64,000 nucleotides of DNA from Polyangiaceae bacterium (lineage in GTDB: Bacteria; Myxococcota_A; Polyangia; Polyangiales; Polyangiaceae): NCBI GenBank assembly GCA_016712345.1, contig JADJRH010000011.1, positions 2,356,001 to 2,420,000 of the forward strand. Reading direction: 5' to 3'. The notes beneath the pieces are model-generated. The model was not told the DNA's origin, did no database searches, and saw only the letters and a list, made by a program, of their open reading frames with translations. The position numbers and the translations under genes were made by a program. This document shows, piece by piece, positions 34,601-43,539 of the stretch (its first letter is position 1; every line of letters starts with the position of its first letter).

Positions 34601-36366
34601 GCCGTGGACTCCGCAACCGCAAGAGTGAGCTGCTCCCGATCGGTACCGAGCATTTCAATCGCCGCCGTTTCAATTCTCAACACCGCATCGGACGCGAGCG
34701 TTTCGGGGTGTTCGAGCGAAAGCCGCGGCGTGTGCGATCGAAGGGCGAGCCGCAGTCGGACGGTGTGCGCCTCGGGAAGGTTGCGTTCCAAATGGGCGAT
34801 CACCCGTCGAAGATGCTCAATTTCGATCGCCGACGCGTGCGAGATCTTGAGATTTGTTCCCGTTCGTCCCTCGGGTGGAGGCGGCCTCGACGGGCGCAAC
34901 GTAAGCGACGGTGCGGGCGCGAGCGTCAGCCTTTCGAGTTCAGTGAGCGGCAATTCTGGCTCGATCGCGGCGCACAATCGCGCGGCGCACATTCGAGCCA
35001 TTCCGAGCGGAAGGGACGCATCAAAAAGGCTCACCACCAAATAGGCGCGAACGCGTTTGAGGAGCGCTGTTTGAGCGAGCGTTTCAATCGTCACGATCGG
35101 CTCACCCACCTGCGCCCTATCCGAAGCCGTCGCCGCGAAGATCGCCAATCGACGCGAGGCCGTCAGGCTTGTTCGGTACGCTTCGCGCATCGTTTGAGCT
35201 ACGTCGGCTGCCGAAAATCCAGCGTCCGCGCGGATCCACGATCCGTAGATCGCGCCGTCGTTCAGCGAGAAAACAACCAGCGCGTCGAGCGGGTCAAGCC
35301 CGTGGGCAAACGCATCCAGCGGCACAATCGCCGCTTCCGGCTCACGCGACGTGGACGGAGGTGATGCACCTGCCGGCGGTGGGGGCTCGGGTGAAAATGG
35401 AATTGTCTCGCTCGATCTGCGCGGCGGAGACGCCGAAACATCGGCCTCGGGTGGCTCGCTCCAATGTTGAACCGGAGCGGCGGTCACCTCGGGGGGCCCC
35501 ATCGCCCACGAGTCGCTCACGTTCGGAACGAACAGGCGCGGCCTTGTCGCTTCGGGCGGAGCGAGCGCCCAGTTATCCGCCGCGTTGCCTTCAGGCGCCG
35601 TGGGAACGATCGTCTGTTTGGCGCTCGCATCGGCTTCCAAAGCGTTGTCCGGCAAGTTGTCGGTCGACGCTTGTGTACTCTCAGCAGCCGCGTTTAGCGC
35701 GGGCGTCGCCGGCGCCAATTCGAGCGTATCTTGTGGACTCAACCCATCGTCCACAGCCGGAATTTCGGGTGTACTCACGACCGGCGCAGCGGGCACATTC
35801 ACCGCCTCGTGTGTACTTTCCGCCTCGTGTGTACTTTCCGCCTCGTGTGTACTTTCCGCCTCGTGTGTACTCGCCGGCCCGGCTTGTGTACGCATGTCGG
35901 GCGGAGCGGGCACATTCACCGCCTCGTGTGTAACCACCGGCTCGCGTGTACTCGGCGGCTCGTCTTGCGTACTCACGATGGGCGCCGCGGGTACGTTCAC
36001 CGCTTCGTGTGTACTCACCACTTTTTCAGATATATTTCCGGCGATCCCTTCGGAAAACAGCGTCGCGGTTGGCGCATCGAATCCACCCTGTGGACTCGCC
36101 GCGCCTTGTATTGAACTCACCTCTTCGGTCTGAACGCTCGCAGCCGCCTCGGTCGGGTCGGCGATTTTTTCGGAAGGTGGGCCGCCTGCGTCGTGTGTAC
36201 TCATCGTCTCGGCGGGTGTACTCACCGGAGCCGGCTCATCGCCCACGTTGGACGCTTCGGTTCGCACATCGGGATCGGTGCTCGGCGCGCTCGAAGTGAC
36301 GACCGATTCGGTCGCTCCTTCCTCTTTTTCCACCTCTTCGGCGCGAACTTCGGCAGGCGTTGTCAC
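34597..36366 (-). CDS. Repeat-rich acidic protein with C-terminal globular domain, third gene of the ParA-Roadblock operon
   Basis: 589 residues from a GTG at 36366 that overlaps the stop of the Roadblock gene (GTGA). Longer frames begin at 36417 or 36468 but would overlap that gene by more than 50 bases. About 330 residues are acidic, Pro/Thr/Ser-rich and probably disordered, with tandem STHEAE and repeated THEAVNVPA-P units. The C-terminal 250 residues are ordered: 'LDALVVFSLNDGAIYGSWIRA' and 'LVVSLFDASLPLGMARMCA' are reminiscent of a Roadblock-like alpha/beta fold, but this is a weak resemblance. No family could be named. Confidence 0.7.
   Translation of the reverse strand: MTTPAEVRAEEVEKEEGATESVVTSSAPSTDPDVRTEASNVGDEPAPVSTPAETMSTHDAGGPPSEKIADPTEAAASVQTEEVSSIQGAASPQGGFDAPTATLFSEGIAGNISEKVVSTHEAVNVPAAPIVSTQDEPPSTREPVVTHEAVNVPAPPDMRTQAGPASTHEAESTHEAESTHEAESTHEAVNVPAAPVVSTPEIPAVDDGLSPQDTLELAPATPALNAAAESTQASTDNLPDNALEADASAKQTIVPTAPEGNAADNWALAPPEATRPRLFVPNVSDSWAMGPPEVTAAPVQHWSEPPEADVSASPPRRSSETIPFSPEPPPPAGASPPSTSREPEAAIVPLDAFAHGLDPLDALVVFSLNDGAIYGSWIRADAGFSAADVAQTMREAYRTSLTASRRLAIFAATASDRAQVGEPIVTIETLAQTALLKRVRAYLVVSLFDASLPLGMARMCAARLCAAIEPELPLTELERLTLAPAPSLTLRPSRPPPPEGRTGTNLKISHASAIEIEHLRRVIAHLERNLPEAHTVRLRLALRSHTPRLSLEHPETLASDAVLRIETAAIEMLGTDREQLTLAVAESTA
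35803..35872. repeat. 18-bp tandem repeat (about 3.8 copies) inside the coding region
   Basis: The unit CGCCTCGTGTGTACTTTC runs at 35803-35820, 35821-35838 and 35839-35856, with a partial fourth copy. On the coding strand it encodes repeats of STHEAE. It is exactly in frame, so copy-number changes would lengthen or shorten the linker by six residues. Each unit carries the GTGTAC core. Confidence 0.9.
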
Positions 36367-37088
36367 GGGCGCGTGCCCCCCGTGGTCCCCAACGATTCGC
36401 CGAAGGCGTAGCGACATGCCAAACGGATCGCGTGCGCCTGGCGCGGCGTGAGCGCGGTTTGGCGCCACAAGCCAACAACGTATGTGCCGTTTGCGGCCTG
36501 AAAGCCGATGAGTTGAAAGTACGGCCCCTCGCCGATGTGTACTTCAAAGAGCGGCGACGGTTCACCTGGGAGCGCTTGCAGCAGGGTGGAGATCGACGAG
36601 GCAACAAGGCCTGAAGGCCCAATCACCGAGTCGGCCTGGGCGATGGCGCCGGCAACCGCCAAGCCGTCGGCATCGGCGATAAAAACGCCCATTCCGCCCG
36701 TGGCCTCGGCGATCCACTCCACGATTTGTTCGCATCGCACCACCGGGTTCACCACAGCCGAGAGATCTGGAAGGCGCGGCGGCCGGCGTTTTCCGTCGCC
36801 GATGTCATCGACGGTCGCCGCCCCTACGGCACCGAGATGAGGTGTACTCTTCTTCAGCGCGTCACCCACCTCGGCTTCCAACCGAGCCGGCATTTCAGGC
36901 GCTTTTGCTTCTTGAACAGGCACGGGCGGGGCCGGCTGACCTTCGGGAAATTGAAACGAGACAAGCCCGTCGTAGGCGCCGAGGGGTGCGCCCGGCGTCG
37001 CGACGGTTTTCTTTTTTTCCTCGCGCGCCAGCGTGCTCGCGGCGGCAATGGCGCTCGTCAGCTCAAACGAGGAGCGGGATCGGGCCAT
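36363..37088 (-). CDS. Roadblock/LC7-domain protein
   Basis: 241 residues. The first 100 are charged and Pro-rich. From about residue 115 the Roadblock/LC7 fold is visible: 'RCEQIVEWIAEATGGMGVFIADADGLAVAG', then 'SGLVASSISTLLQALPG' and 'FEVHIGEGPYFQLIGFQAANGTYVVGLW'. In myxobacteria Roadblock proteins work with small GTPases (MglB-MglA). No GTPase gene is near; the neighbour is a ParA-like ATPase whose end overlaps this start by 26 bases. Its stop overlaps the next start (GTGA). Cytoplasmic signalling or polarity role by family. Confidence 0.85.
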   Translation of the reverse strand: MARSRSSFELTSAIAAASTLAREEKKKTVATPGAPLGAYDGLVSFQFPEGQPAPPVPVQEAKAPEMPARLEAEVGDALKKSTPHLGAVGAATVDDIGDGKRRPPRLPDLSAVVNPVVRCEQIVEWIAEATGGMGVFIADADGLAVAGAIAQADSVIGPSGLVASSISTLLQALPGEPSPLFEVHIGEGPYFQLIGFQAANGTYVVGLWRQTALTPRQAHAIRLACRYAFGESLGTTGGTRP

Positions 37089-37875
37089 CGTCTTCCTCCG
37101 AGGCGCGGTCGGGCTGCAACCGATCGATCACGTCGTTTGCGAGCTGATCAAAAATGCGAGCGAGCGGCGGCGGCCGACGCTGCATAAGCAGAAGCGGCGC
37201 ACCGCGCAGCGACGCCTCAAGAAACGTTTCATCGCGCGGAACGATCGTGTCGAGAATCAGGCCGGGCGGAAACTTGGTCCACAACGTTTCCGCCACTTCG
37301 AGCGACGCCGGCGTTTGGCGATCGAACATTGAAAGAACGATCCCAAGCAGATTGAGGCGCGGGTTTTTGTCGGCCCGAATGCGCTCGATAAGCGCCAGCA
37401 GTTGTCCCACCGACCGCAACGCGAGCGGCTCGGCTTGGAGCGGCGAGAGAACGTGCGTCGCCGATTCAAGTGCGCGGGTGATCACCTTGCCAAGCCCGGC
37501 GGGGCAGTCGAGAAGCACGATGTCGAACTCTTGACCAAGCTTCCCGAGCAGATTTGGAATGACCGGCCCGCGGGTAAGCGCATCTTCAAAACCGCTCACA
37601 GTGGTTGGATCGACGCGCCCCACGGTGAGCACCGAAAGCTGCGGATCGCGCGTTCGCGTGAGTACATTCTCAAGCGCCTCAGCGCCCGTCAGCACTTCTG
37701 CGATTCCCGGTCGCGCTCGATCGGGAAGGCCGAGCGACAACCCCAAACTCCCCTGAGCGTCGAGTTCGGTGATGAGCGTTCGGTGCCCAGCGCGCGCAAG
37801 CGCGAGGCCCAAATTCAAGGAGATGGTGGTTTTTCCAACCCCACCTTTTTGGCTGGCTACCGCGATGGCGTGCAT
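37063..37875 (-). CDS. ParA/MinD-like ATPase
   Basis: 270 residues from the ATG at 37875; the frame extends 58 codons farther but without conserved sequence. Walker A is the deviant 'QKGGVGKTT' near residue 8-16. Later motifs are 'ELDAQGSLGLSLG' (switch I-like), 'DIVLLDCPAGLGKV' (Walker B) and 'PLQAEPLALRSVGQL'. A ParA-type partition or positioning ATPase. There is no ParB gene or parS-like site beside it; it heads a four-gene overlapping operon with Roadblock, a repeat-rich protein and a V4R protein. It is divergent from the MepA-like lipoprotein gene (110 bases between starts). Confidence 0.88.
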   Translation of the reverse strand: MHAIAVASQKGGVGKTTISLNLGLALARAGHRTLITELDAQGSLGLSLGLPDRARPGIAEVLTGAEALENVLTRTRDPQLSVLTVGRVDPTTVSGFEDALTRGPVIPNLLGKLGQEFDIVLLDCPAGLGKVITRALESATHVLSPLQAEPLALRSVGQLLALIERIRADKNPRLNLLGIVLSMFDRQTPASLEVAETLWTKFPPGLILDTIVPRDETFLEASLRGAPLLLMQRRPPPLARIFDQLANDVIDRLQPDRASEEDDGPIPLLV

Positions 37876-37985
37876 GGATTCCTTCGTACGGCCGCGATGG
37901 GATTGCCATGGTAGTACACGCCGCACGCTTCCGTCCGCCCGAAACGGTAGCCATTTCCAATAACCCCGTCTAAGGTCGACCCTCG

Positions 37986-39272
37986 GTGACGTTTTCGCTC
38001 GGACTCTCCGCGCCGCTTTCGGCCCGACTATTGGCACTCGCCGGCCCATGTTTTGTGGGACTTTTGAGTGTCACCGGGTGTGCTCCCACGGCGGGCGCCG
38101 TCCATCCGCCGGCTCGAATGGCGCCCGCCGCCTCGGCGCCCGTTGTCGCCCCTATTCCACCGCCGCTTCCCGCGGGCGTTCTATCGGTTGAGTCGGGCGC
38201 CGAAGAACCTGAAACTGCTGAAGAAGAGGGGCATGAAGACGGGGAAGGCCCCGACGACGAAGACTCTCCCGACGGTGCGGTTGTGTCACCCACTACGGCC
38301 ACTTCACCGCTTCTTGCGCTCAGCGACGCCGAAGCGCAGGCCCGTTACAAGAAAGACCCCACATCCCTAGGCCCCATTTCTGTAGGAAGGCCCAACGCCG
38401 GAGCTTTGGTCAACGGCGTTGTCATGCCTCAAAATCCAGCGAAATGGATTGTGCTGGAGCCCGGCCTCGCGTGGGGAACACAAGAAACAGTAGATGCAAT
38501 TGCAAAAGCAATTGATCGTGTACACAGTGAGCATCCAAACACGGCCCCTATACCGATTGGACATATCAGCTCCAAACACGGCGGTTATCTACCCGTCCAC
38601 AAAAGTCATCAAGCCGGTCGAGACGTGGACATCGGCTATTACTTTACAACGCCCAAAGGGGCGTTCATCAGCGGGACGGCAAAAAATCTCGATTTGGCGC
38701 GCAATCTTACCTTTATCAAAGCCATGTTTGCCGTGTCCGATGTGGAGATGATGTTTATCGACACATCTATCCAAAAGCTTCTTGTGGAGTACGCGCTCAG
38801 CCACGGTGAAGATTCGGCGTGGCTCGACAAAATGTTTCAGGTGCGCCAAAAAGCCGGTTTTGCGCCCATTCGGCACGTTCGCGGCCACAAAAACCACATC
38901 CACGTTCGATATGTCAGCCCCGTGGCATCGGCCATGGGTAGAAAAATCGCCGGCATGGTTGCCATTCATTCGGCTCCGCCTTCCGGTGGAAAAGGTGCAC
39001 CTGTCCCCGCCGCCGCGGTGGGTGAAAAACTTGTTGCGCACCGCGCACGCAGCGGTGACACGCTTCAGATCTTGGCCAAGCGCTACGGCACCAGTATTGA
39101 AGCAATCAAGCGCGCCAACGCATTAAAGGGCGACGCTCTCAAGGCCGGCCACGTGTATCAAATTCCGGTTCCGGCTCTACCCAAACCCGGTTCGCCACTG
39201 CCCCAAACCGCCCACAAACCGTCCAAGCCGGCCCCGCAAAAGCAGCCCAAAAAAGGCAAGTCAGGTGGGTAG
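37986..39272 (+). CDS. mepA: MepA-like murein endopeptidase lipoprotein with LysM domain
   Basis: 428 residues from a GTG at 37986, with a long signal and lipobox SVTGC (Cys35). An acidic linker (residues 70-100) is followed by the M74 penicillin-insensitive endopeptidase domain: 'SSKHGGYLPVHKSHQAGRDVDIGYY' gives the first His and the Asp ligand, and 'HVRGHKNHIHVRY' the others. A LysM domain follows at about 345-395 ('HRARSGDTLQILAKRYGTSIEAIKRAN'), which binds glycan chains. A Pro/Lys tail ends it. Cuts peptide cross-links in peptidoglycan from the periplasm. The length exceeds E. coli MepA (about 270) because of linker and LysM. Confidence 0.9.
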   Translation: MTFSLGLSAPLSARLLALAGPCFVGLLSVTGCAPTAGAVHPPARMAPAASAPVVAPIPPPLPAGVLSVESGAEEPETAEEEGHEDGEGPDDEDSPDGAVVSPTTATSPLLALSDAEAQARYKKDPTSLGPISVGRPNAGALVNGVVMPQNPAKWIVLEPGLAWGTQETVDAIAKAIDRVHSEHPNTAPIPIGHISSKHGGYLPVHKSHQAGRDVDIGYYFTTPKGAFISGTAKNLDLARNLTFIKAMFAVSDVEMMFIDTSIQKLLVEYALSHGEDSAWLDKMFQVRQKAGFAPIRHVRGHKNHIHVRYVSPVASAMGRKIAGMVAIHSAPPSGGKGAPVPAAAVGEKLVAHRARSGDTLQILAKRYGTSIEAIKRANALKGDALKAGHVYQIPVPALPKPGSPLPQTAHKPSKPAPQKQPKKGKSGG

Positions 39273-39312
39273 GTCCGCAGATCTACCATTGGGCCGAAAA
39301 CGGGGATATTGA

Positions 39313-40233
39313 ATGAACCGCACATTTGGGTCGCATTCCGGCTCATGGGTACACGCACTGGCAGTTGCGTTTTCCGCATCTTGGCTTTTCGGTTGTTCGG
39401 CCTCCACCGGTGAGTCAACCGGACCATCGGCGGGATCGGCGCCGCCGAACACTTCTTCGGTACCCTCCAACCAAGGGGCTTTCAGCGCATTTTGCGAGGC
39501 TTCGGCCGTGGTCGCCTACCAAGGTGGATACGTTGTCGCCGATAATGAATCCGACGGGGCGATCTACCCATTTTCTGAACAGATGACGGCAAGAGATCTG
39601 CCCCGCCCCGCCGAGGTGGACGTGCGCGACGTTGAGGCTCTTGTCGCCATGCCGCGGGGGCTGCGGTCGGCGGGATCCCAGAGCACAAAAGACAACGGCG
39701 AAGTTCGACCGAAACGCGAACGAGTTCAGATTGTCGGAAAAAAATGGGCGCCTGTTGATTTTGCCGGCTGTGATGAATGTGCGGCCGCGCGCGGGAAACC
39801 CCCCAAAATGGGTGGACTGTCGGTGGAAGGTGCGGCCTTCTGGAATGGCGGGTTATGGTTTGGACTGCGATCGCCGTTGGTGCAAAAAAAGGCCATTCTG
39901 CTAAAAATGGCCGGCGATCCAGCCACCGGTCTCACGGTTTCAGAAAAGGTTCAGATCGATCTGAACGAGTTTGGAATTCGCGATCTGACGGTTCATAACG
40001 GTGCCCTCTGGATTTTGGCGGGCCCCGCGGATGAGTCGCTGTCCGCCCACCGGTTGTACTCGCTGGCAGAAAAAACGGCCGCACCTGCGCTCGTTCGATC
40101 CAATCTTCCCGAACGGTCGGAAGGCATCACTTTTGGGCCAAACGGCGCGCTGTTGGTTGTCACCGACGGGAAAGGTAAACCCGGCGAAGCGTGCACCGTC
40201 GCATCTACCTGGCGCTGGATCTCCCCGTTATAA
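39313..40233 (+). CDS. DUF3616-type lipoprotein
   Basis: 306 residues with a lipoprotein signal and lipobox LFGC (Cys28). The core resembles DUF3616 proteins, which form a phytase-like beta-propeller: 'VDVRDVEALVAM', 'SVEGAAFWNGGLWFGLRSPL', 'FGIRDLTVHNGALWILAGPAD' and 'ERSEGITFGPNGALLVVTDGKG'. The repeated E-G-x-x-F and Gly-x-Leu-W strands support this. Function of the family is not known. Starts 40 bases after the mepA gene in the same direction, so they may be co-transcribed. Confidence 0.75.
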   Translation: MNRTFGSHSGSWVHALAVAFSASWLFGCSASTGESTGPSAGSAPPNTSSVPSNQGAFSAFCEASAVVAYQGGYVVADNESDGAIYPFSEQMTARDLPRPAEVDVRDVEALVAMPRGLRSAGSQSTKDNGEVRPKRERVQIVGKKWAPVDFAGCDECAAARGKPPKMGGLSVEGAAFWNGGLWFGLRSPLVQKKAILLKMAGDPATGLTVSEKVQIDLNEFGIRDLTVHNGALWILAGPADESLSAHRLYSLAEKTAAPALVRSNLPERSEGITFGPNGALLVVTDGKGKPGEACTVASTWRWISPL

Positions 40234-41901
40234 CTACCTGCGGCGCCTCAAGAGTGCCCGCACATTCAACATTCCAAACGCCGTGGCGAGCGCCAAAAAG
40301 ACCGCTCCGAAGGCAACGAGTGATAGGCTCGGCCCCAACGGAAAAGTGACAATTCGCATACCCGCCCATTGCTCAGGGAAAATGAGGCGAACCAAAATCC
40401 CCGCCCCACACGCCAAAAGTCCGGCTGCCAAAGGGGAAACCCAGCGCACATTGGATAGTCCAAGTCCACCGATTTGTTTGTGGAGTCGAATGCCGAGGGT
40501 GATCGTTTCTACCCATCCAGCCACAACGGCGCCGATGACAACCCCAAGCACACCAAGCGGTTTCATGAGCAGCAAAGCGATGACGGTGCTCACAACGACG
40601 CGGTAGATCGCATATCGCACCGGGGTTTTTGTATCGCCGAGAGCGTACGAGGCGGTGATGAGAATTCTACCCACGGCGTTGGCAAAGAGAGAGAATCCGT
40701 AGGCCGCCAAAAGGATCGCTACCCGTTCCGTGGCAGACTGGTCAAACTTACCCGTTTGGACAATGACAGCCACAAGTTCTCTACCCATCAGCGTCAAACT
40801 CAACCCCGCGGGAATACTGAGGGTGGCTACGCGCGCGATCGATTTTCCAATGCGATCGGCCATGGCAATGTTGCGCTTCTCGGCGTCTTGTTCGGCGGTG
40901 TCACGCGCCAATTCAGGCAGAGCGGCCGCGGCTTCACCCGTCCCGAGCAGTGCCATGGGCAATAGGTAGATCGTTTGAGCATACCCAAACGCGGCGGTAT
41001 CACCGGGGGCGAGAAAGCTGACGAGTTGAGTGTCGATCAACCCGGAGATTTGAATGATTCCACGGCCGGCGATGGCGCCCGGCAAGCGGGCGGAAGCCTG
41101 TCTGACGTTGGGATCTTTTGTATTTAGGGTGGGTGTTAAACCACCTACCAATCGGCGCGTTGCCGGGAGTAGTATAAAAAGTTGTAATCCGGCCCCCAGA
41201 AGAGCGCTGTACGCGAGCACGTGGGCCAAGTCGGCGCCGGTTGTGTGTAGAAACGTTCCAAAAGCGACCATGCCGGCGATCTGCGCCAGGCTCCACACTA
41301 CAGGCGCGGCGTAGGGTAGAAAAAATCGACGATGTGCGTTGAGTACACCGAGCGCCCATGCCGAAAGCACGAGCAAACCCGTCATGGGGAACAACACGCG
41401 GGCCATCGAAACCGTCAGATCGCGGCGTTCCCCGTCAAAGCCCGCGGCAATGATAAACGAGAGCCAAGGGGCGAAAACCGCCCCGACTATCGACGCCAAA
41501 CCTGAAACGGCTGCGAGCAGTCCCAACGCGGCGAGAGCAAACCTGCGGGCTTCTGCGGCTTTTCCCTCGGCCCTGAGTTTGGCATAAACCGGTATAAACG
41601 TGGCTGAAAGCGTGCCTTCGCCGAGAAGGTTTTGAGTGATGTTTCCCAACCTGAATGCCGCTGTCAGAACGTCGGCGAGTGGTCCGGTGCCAAAGTAGTG
41701 GGCCTGAACGCGTTGTCGAACAATGCCGGCAAGTCGAGCCAGTATAATCCCGGCGGTGACAAGCGCGGCGCCGCGACCGCCGGCGGGCTTTGGGGCAGGG
41801 GAGGGAGGCTCCGGCGCGGGCGGTTCTGTGGCGTTTTCGGCGATTTGATTGGCAACCTCCGCCGATTCAGATGTGGATTCTTCGTCGGCGCCGGCCGCCA
41901 T
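40234..41901 (-). CDS. murJ: Lipid II flippase MurJ (MviN)
   Basis: 555 residues from the ATG at 41901; the frame continues upstream only over the neighbouring kinase gene. A Pro/Ala/Glu N-terminal extension of about 50 residues precedes 14 hydrophobic spans. Family signatures are 'ARLAGIVRQRVQAHYFG', 'AAFRLGNITQNLLGEGTLSATFIPVY' and 'PVRYAIYRVVVSTVIA'. Moves lipid II across the inner membrane for peptidoglycan synthesis. Two bases separate its start from the stop of the upstream histidine kinase gene, so it may be the end of that minus-strand run. Confidence 0.94.
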   Translation of the reverse strand: MAAGADEESTSESAEVANQIAENATEPPAPEPPSPAPKPAGGRGAALVTAGIILARLAGIVRQRVQAHYFGTGPLADVLTAAFRLGNITQNLLGEGTLSATFIPVYAKLRAEGKAAEARRFALAALGLLAAVSGLASIVGAVFAPWLSFIIAAGFDGERRDLTVSMARVLFPMTGLLVLSAWALGVLNAHRRFFLPYAAPVVWSLAQIAGMVAFGTFLHTTGADLAHVLAYSALLGAGLQLFILLPATRRLVGGLTPTLNTKDPNVRQASARLPGAIAGRGIIQISGLIDTQLVSFLAPGDTAAFGYAQTIYLLPMALLGTGEAAAALPELARDTAEQDAEKRNIAMADRIGKSIARVATLSIPAGLSLTLMGRELVAVIVQTGKFDQSATERVAILLAAYGFSLFANAVGRILITASYALGDTKTPVRYAIYRVVVSTVIALLLMKPLGVLGVVIGAVVAGWVETITLGIRLHKQIGGLGLSNVRWVSPLAAGLLACGAGILVRLIFPEQWAGMRIVTFPLGPSLSLVAFGAVFLALATAFGMLNVRALLRRRR

Positions 41902-41903
41902 TG

Positions 41904-43043
41904 TCAGGTCCGAATGGAGTCGGGGCTGGGGGGAGGAAACCAAAGTCTGAATCGCGCACCTTCCCCCGGAGCGGTTTTCAAGCTGACAGCGCCGCCGTGC
42001 CGCATCATGCATGCGTACACCATGGCCAACCCGAGGCCCGTGCCGTCGGCACCTTTGGTGCTGAAGAAAGGTTCGAATACGCGCTGTTCTACTTCGGGGG
42101 GCATGCCCGGCCCGGTGTCTTCAACTTCAATCCACCCACCGCAGCGCTCTTCACCTGTTCGAATGGTGATCGCCCCGCCTTTTGGCATTGCGTCAATGGC
42201 GTTGACGACGAGGTTGACGATCGCTGCGAGCACTTCGTCGGCTTGAGCCCAAACCTCGGGTGCGTCGCCCAGTTCATGGGTGATGGTGGAGAGCGCGTTT
42301 TGATTGGAGGCCATGCGCGGTCGCGCCACTTCGGCCGCTTCTTGAGCGAGGCGACGCAAATCAATCAGCTCAGCCTTTCGCTCGGGCGCTTGGCGACTGA
42401 AAGCTCGCAGCCGTTCAATGGTGCGAATTCCTCTGTCGAGGATTTGTTTCATTTCGACAACGCTGCCTTGCAGGTCGTCTTTGGGTGCACCGTTGCGCAA
42501 TCCGCGCTCAACAAGCTGCAAATGAAGCGAAAGCGGCGCGAGGAGGTTTTTGAGATCGTGGGTAATTCCCGCCGCCATTTCACCGAGCGCGCGAAGTTTT
42601 TCAGAGCGTCTCAGCACCGCTTCCGACTGCTGAAGTTGCTCACGCATGCGCGCTTTTTCTTGGCGCGCCTGCGACTCTGTCAGTTCGCGCCGAACCGCGG
42701 GACCAAGCCGCGCGAGGCGGTCTTTCAAGATAAAATCGCGCGCGCCTGCACGCATGGATTCAACAGCGCGCTCTTCACCGATGGTGCCGCTCACAATGAC
42801 AAACGGTACGTCGCGCCCGCTCGCTTGAACGATTTCGAGGGCGCGGGGAGCGTCGAGCGTGGGGAGGGTGTAGTCGCACAAAACAAGCTCAAAAGCGCGG
42901 TTTTCGAGCGCGTCCAGCAACTCGGCTTCGGTTTCGATGCGCGTGACCGTCACCGCAAAACCGACCCTTTTGAGTTCGCGGAGCAAGAGGGCCGCGTCAT
43001 CTTCGGAGTCTTCGATCAGCAGCAGTTGGAGCGGTTGGCTCAT
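41904..43043 (-). CDS. Hybrid sensor: N-terminal receiver domain plus histidine kinase
   Basis: 379 residues from the ATG at 43043, which overlaps the stop of the upstream receiver gene (ATGA). Residues 1-120 are a receiver domain with the phospho-Asp in 'LCDYTLPTLDAP' and Lys in 'ILKDRL'. A short coiled segment follows, then the H-box 'GITHDLKNLLAPLSLHLQL' and a HATPase domain with 'NLVVNAIDAMP', 'VEDTGPGMPP' and 'GTGLGLAMV'. It has no sensor or membrane span, so input must come from the receiver domain, probably by phosphotransfer from the neighbouring kinase or its CheY-like protein. Confidence 0.92.
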   Translation of the reverse strand: MSQPLQLLLIEDSEDDAALLLRELKRVGFAVTVTRIETEAELLDALENRAFELVLCDYTLPTLDAPRALEIVQASGRDVPFVIVSGTIGEERAVESMRAGARDFILKDRLARLGPAVRRELTESQARQEKARMREQLQQSEAVLRRSEKLRALGEMAAGITHDLKNLLAPLSLHLQLVERGLRNGAPKDDLQGSVVEMKQILDRGIRTIERLRAFSRQAPERKAELIDLRRLAQEAAEVARPRMASNQNALSTITHELGDAPEVWAQADEVLAAIVNLVVNAIDAMPKGGAITIRTGEERCGGWIEVEDTGPGMPPEVEQRVFEPFFSTKGADGTGLGLAMVYACMMRHGGAVSLKTAPGEGARFRLWFPPPSPDSIRT

Positions 43044-43498
43044 TCCAACGCTCCGCGTGCCGGTGGCGGCGCTTCGTTCACTACGAGCCAAAAAAGGCCC
43101 AATTTGCGCACAGCGTCGGCGAACTCTGCAAAGTCCACGGGCTTTCGAACGTAGCTGTTGGCGCCGAGGGAATAGCTCGCCACGAGATCCTCTTCTTCTT
43201 TGGATGAAGTGAGGACAACCACGGGCAAGAGCCTTGTGTGTCGCTCGGCTCGAATGGCCTTGAGCACATCAAAACCGCTCAAAAAAGGGAGATTCAAGTC
43301 GAGCAGGATGACTTGCGGAGTGTCTGTCGGATCGCGATTGGCGTAGCGCCCTCGACATGTAACGAACTCGACCGCTTCGGCCCCGTCGCGAAGGACGATC
43401 ACCGGGTTGGCGATGTGCGCTTTTTTCAATGCGCGAAGCGTCAGCGCTTCGTCATCGGGGTTGTCCTCCACAAGGAGCACATGCTTTTCCGAACTCAC
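43040..43498 (-). CDS. CheY-like single-domain response regulator
   Basis: 152 residues. The receiver fold has acidic pair 'LLVEDNPDDEAL', phospho-Asp in 'ILLDLNLPFLSG', Thr in 'VVLTSS' and Lys in 'YVRKPVDF'. The 'EDNPDDE' and 'C-RGRYANRD' pattern is that of the response regulators paired with bacteriophytochrome-type kinases (Rcp1-like). No output domain. It sits between two kinase genes and overlaps the next by four bases. Confidence 0.92.
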   Translation of the reverse strand: MSSEKHVLLVEDNPDDEALTLRALKKAHIANPVIVLRDGAEAVEFVTCRGRYANRDPTDTPQVILLDLNLPFLSGFDVLKAIRAERHTRLLPVVVLTSSKEEEDLVASYSLGANSYVRKPVDFAEFADAVRKLGLFWLVVNEAPPPARGALE

Positions 43499-43539
43499 GG
43501 TCCCGCTGTCCTTTCAAAGGCTACTTTGATCGCGCGATC

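Noticed and set aside
41790..43154. Plus-strand open frame of 454 codons opposite the receiver-kinase gene.
   Set aside because: Antisense of a gene with full kinase motifs; no ribosome site or domain on the plus strand.
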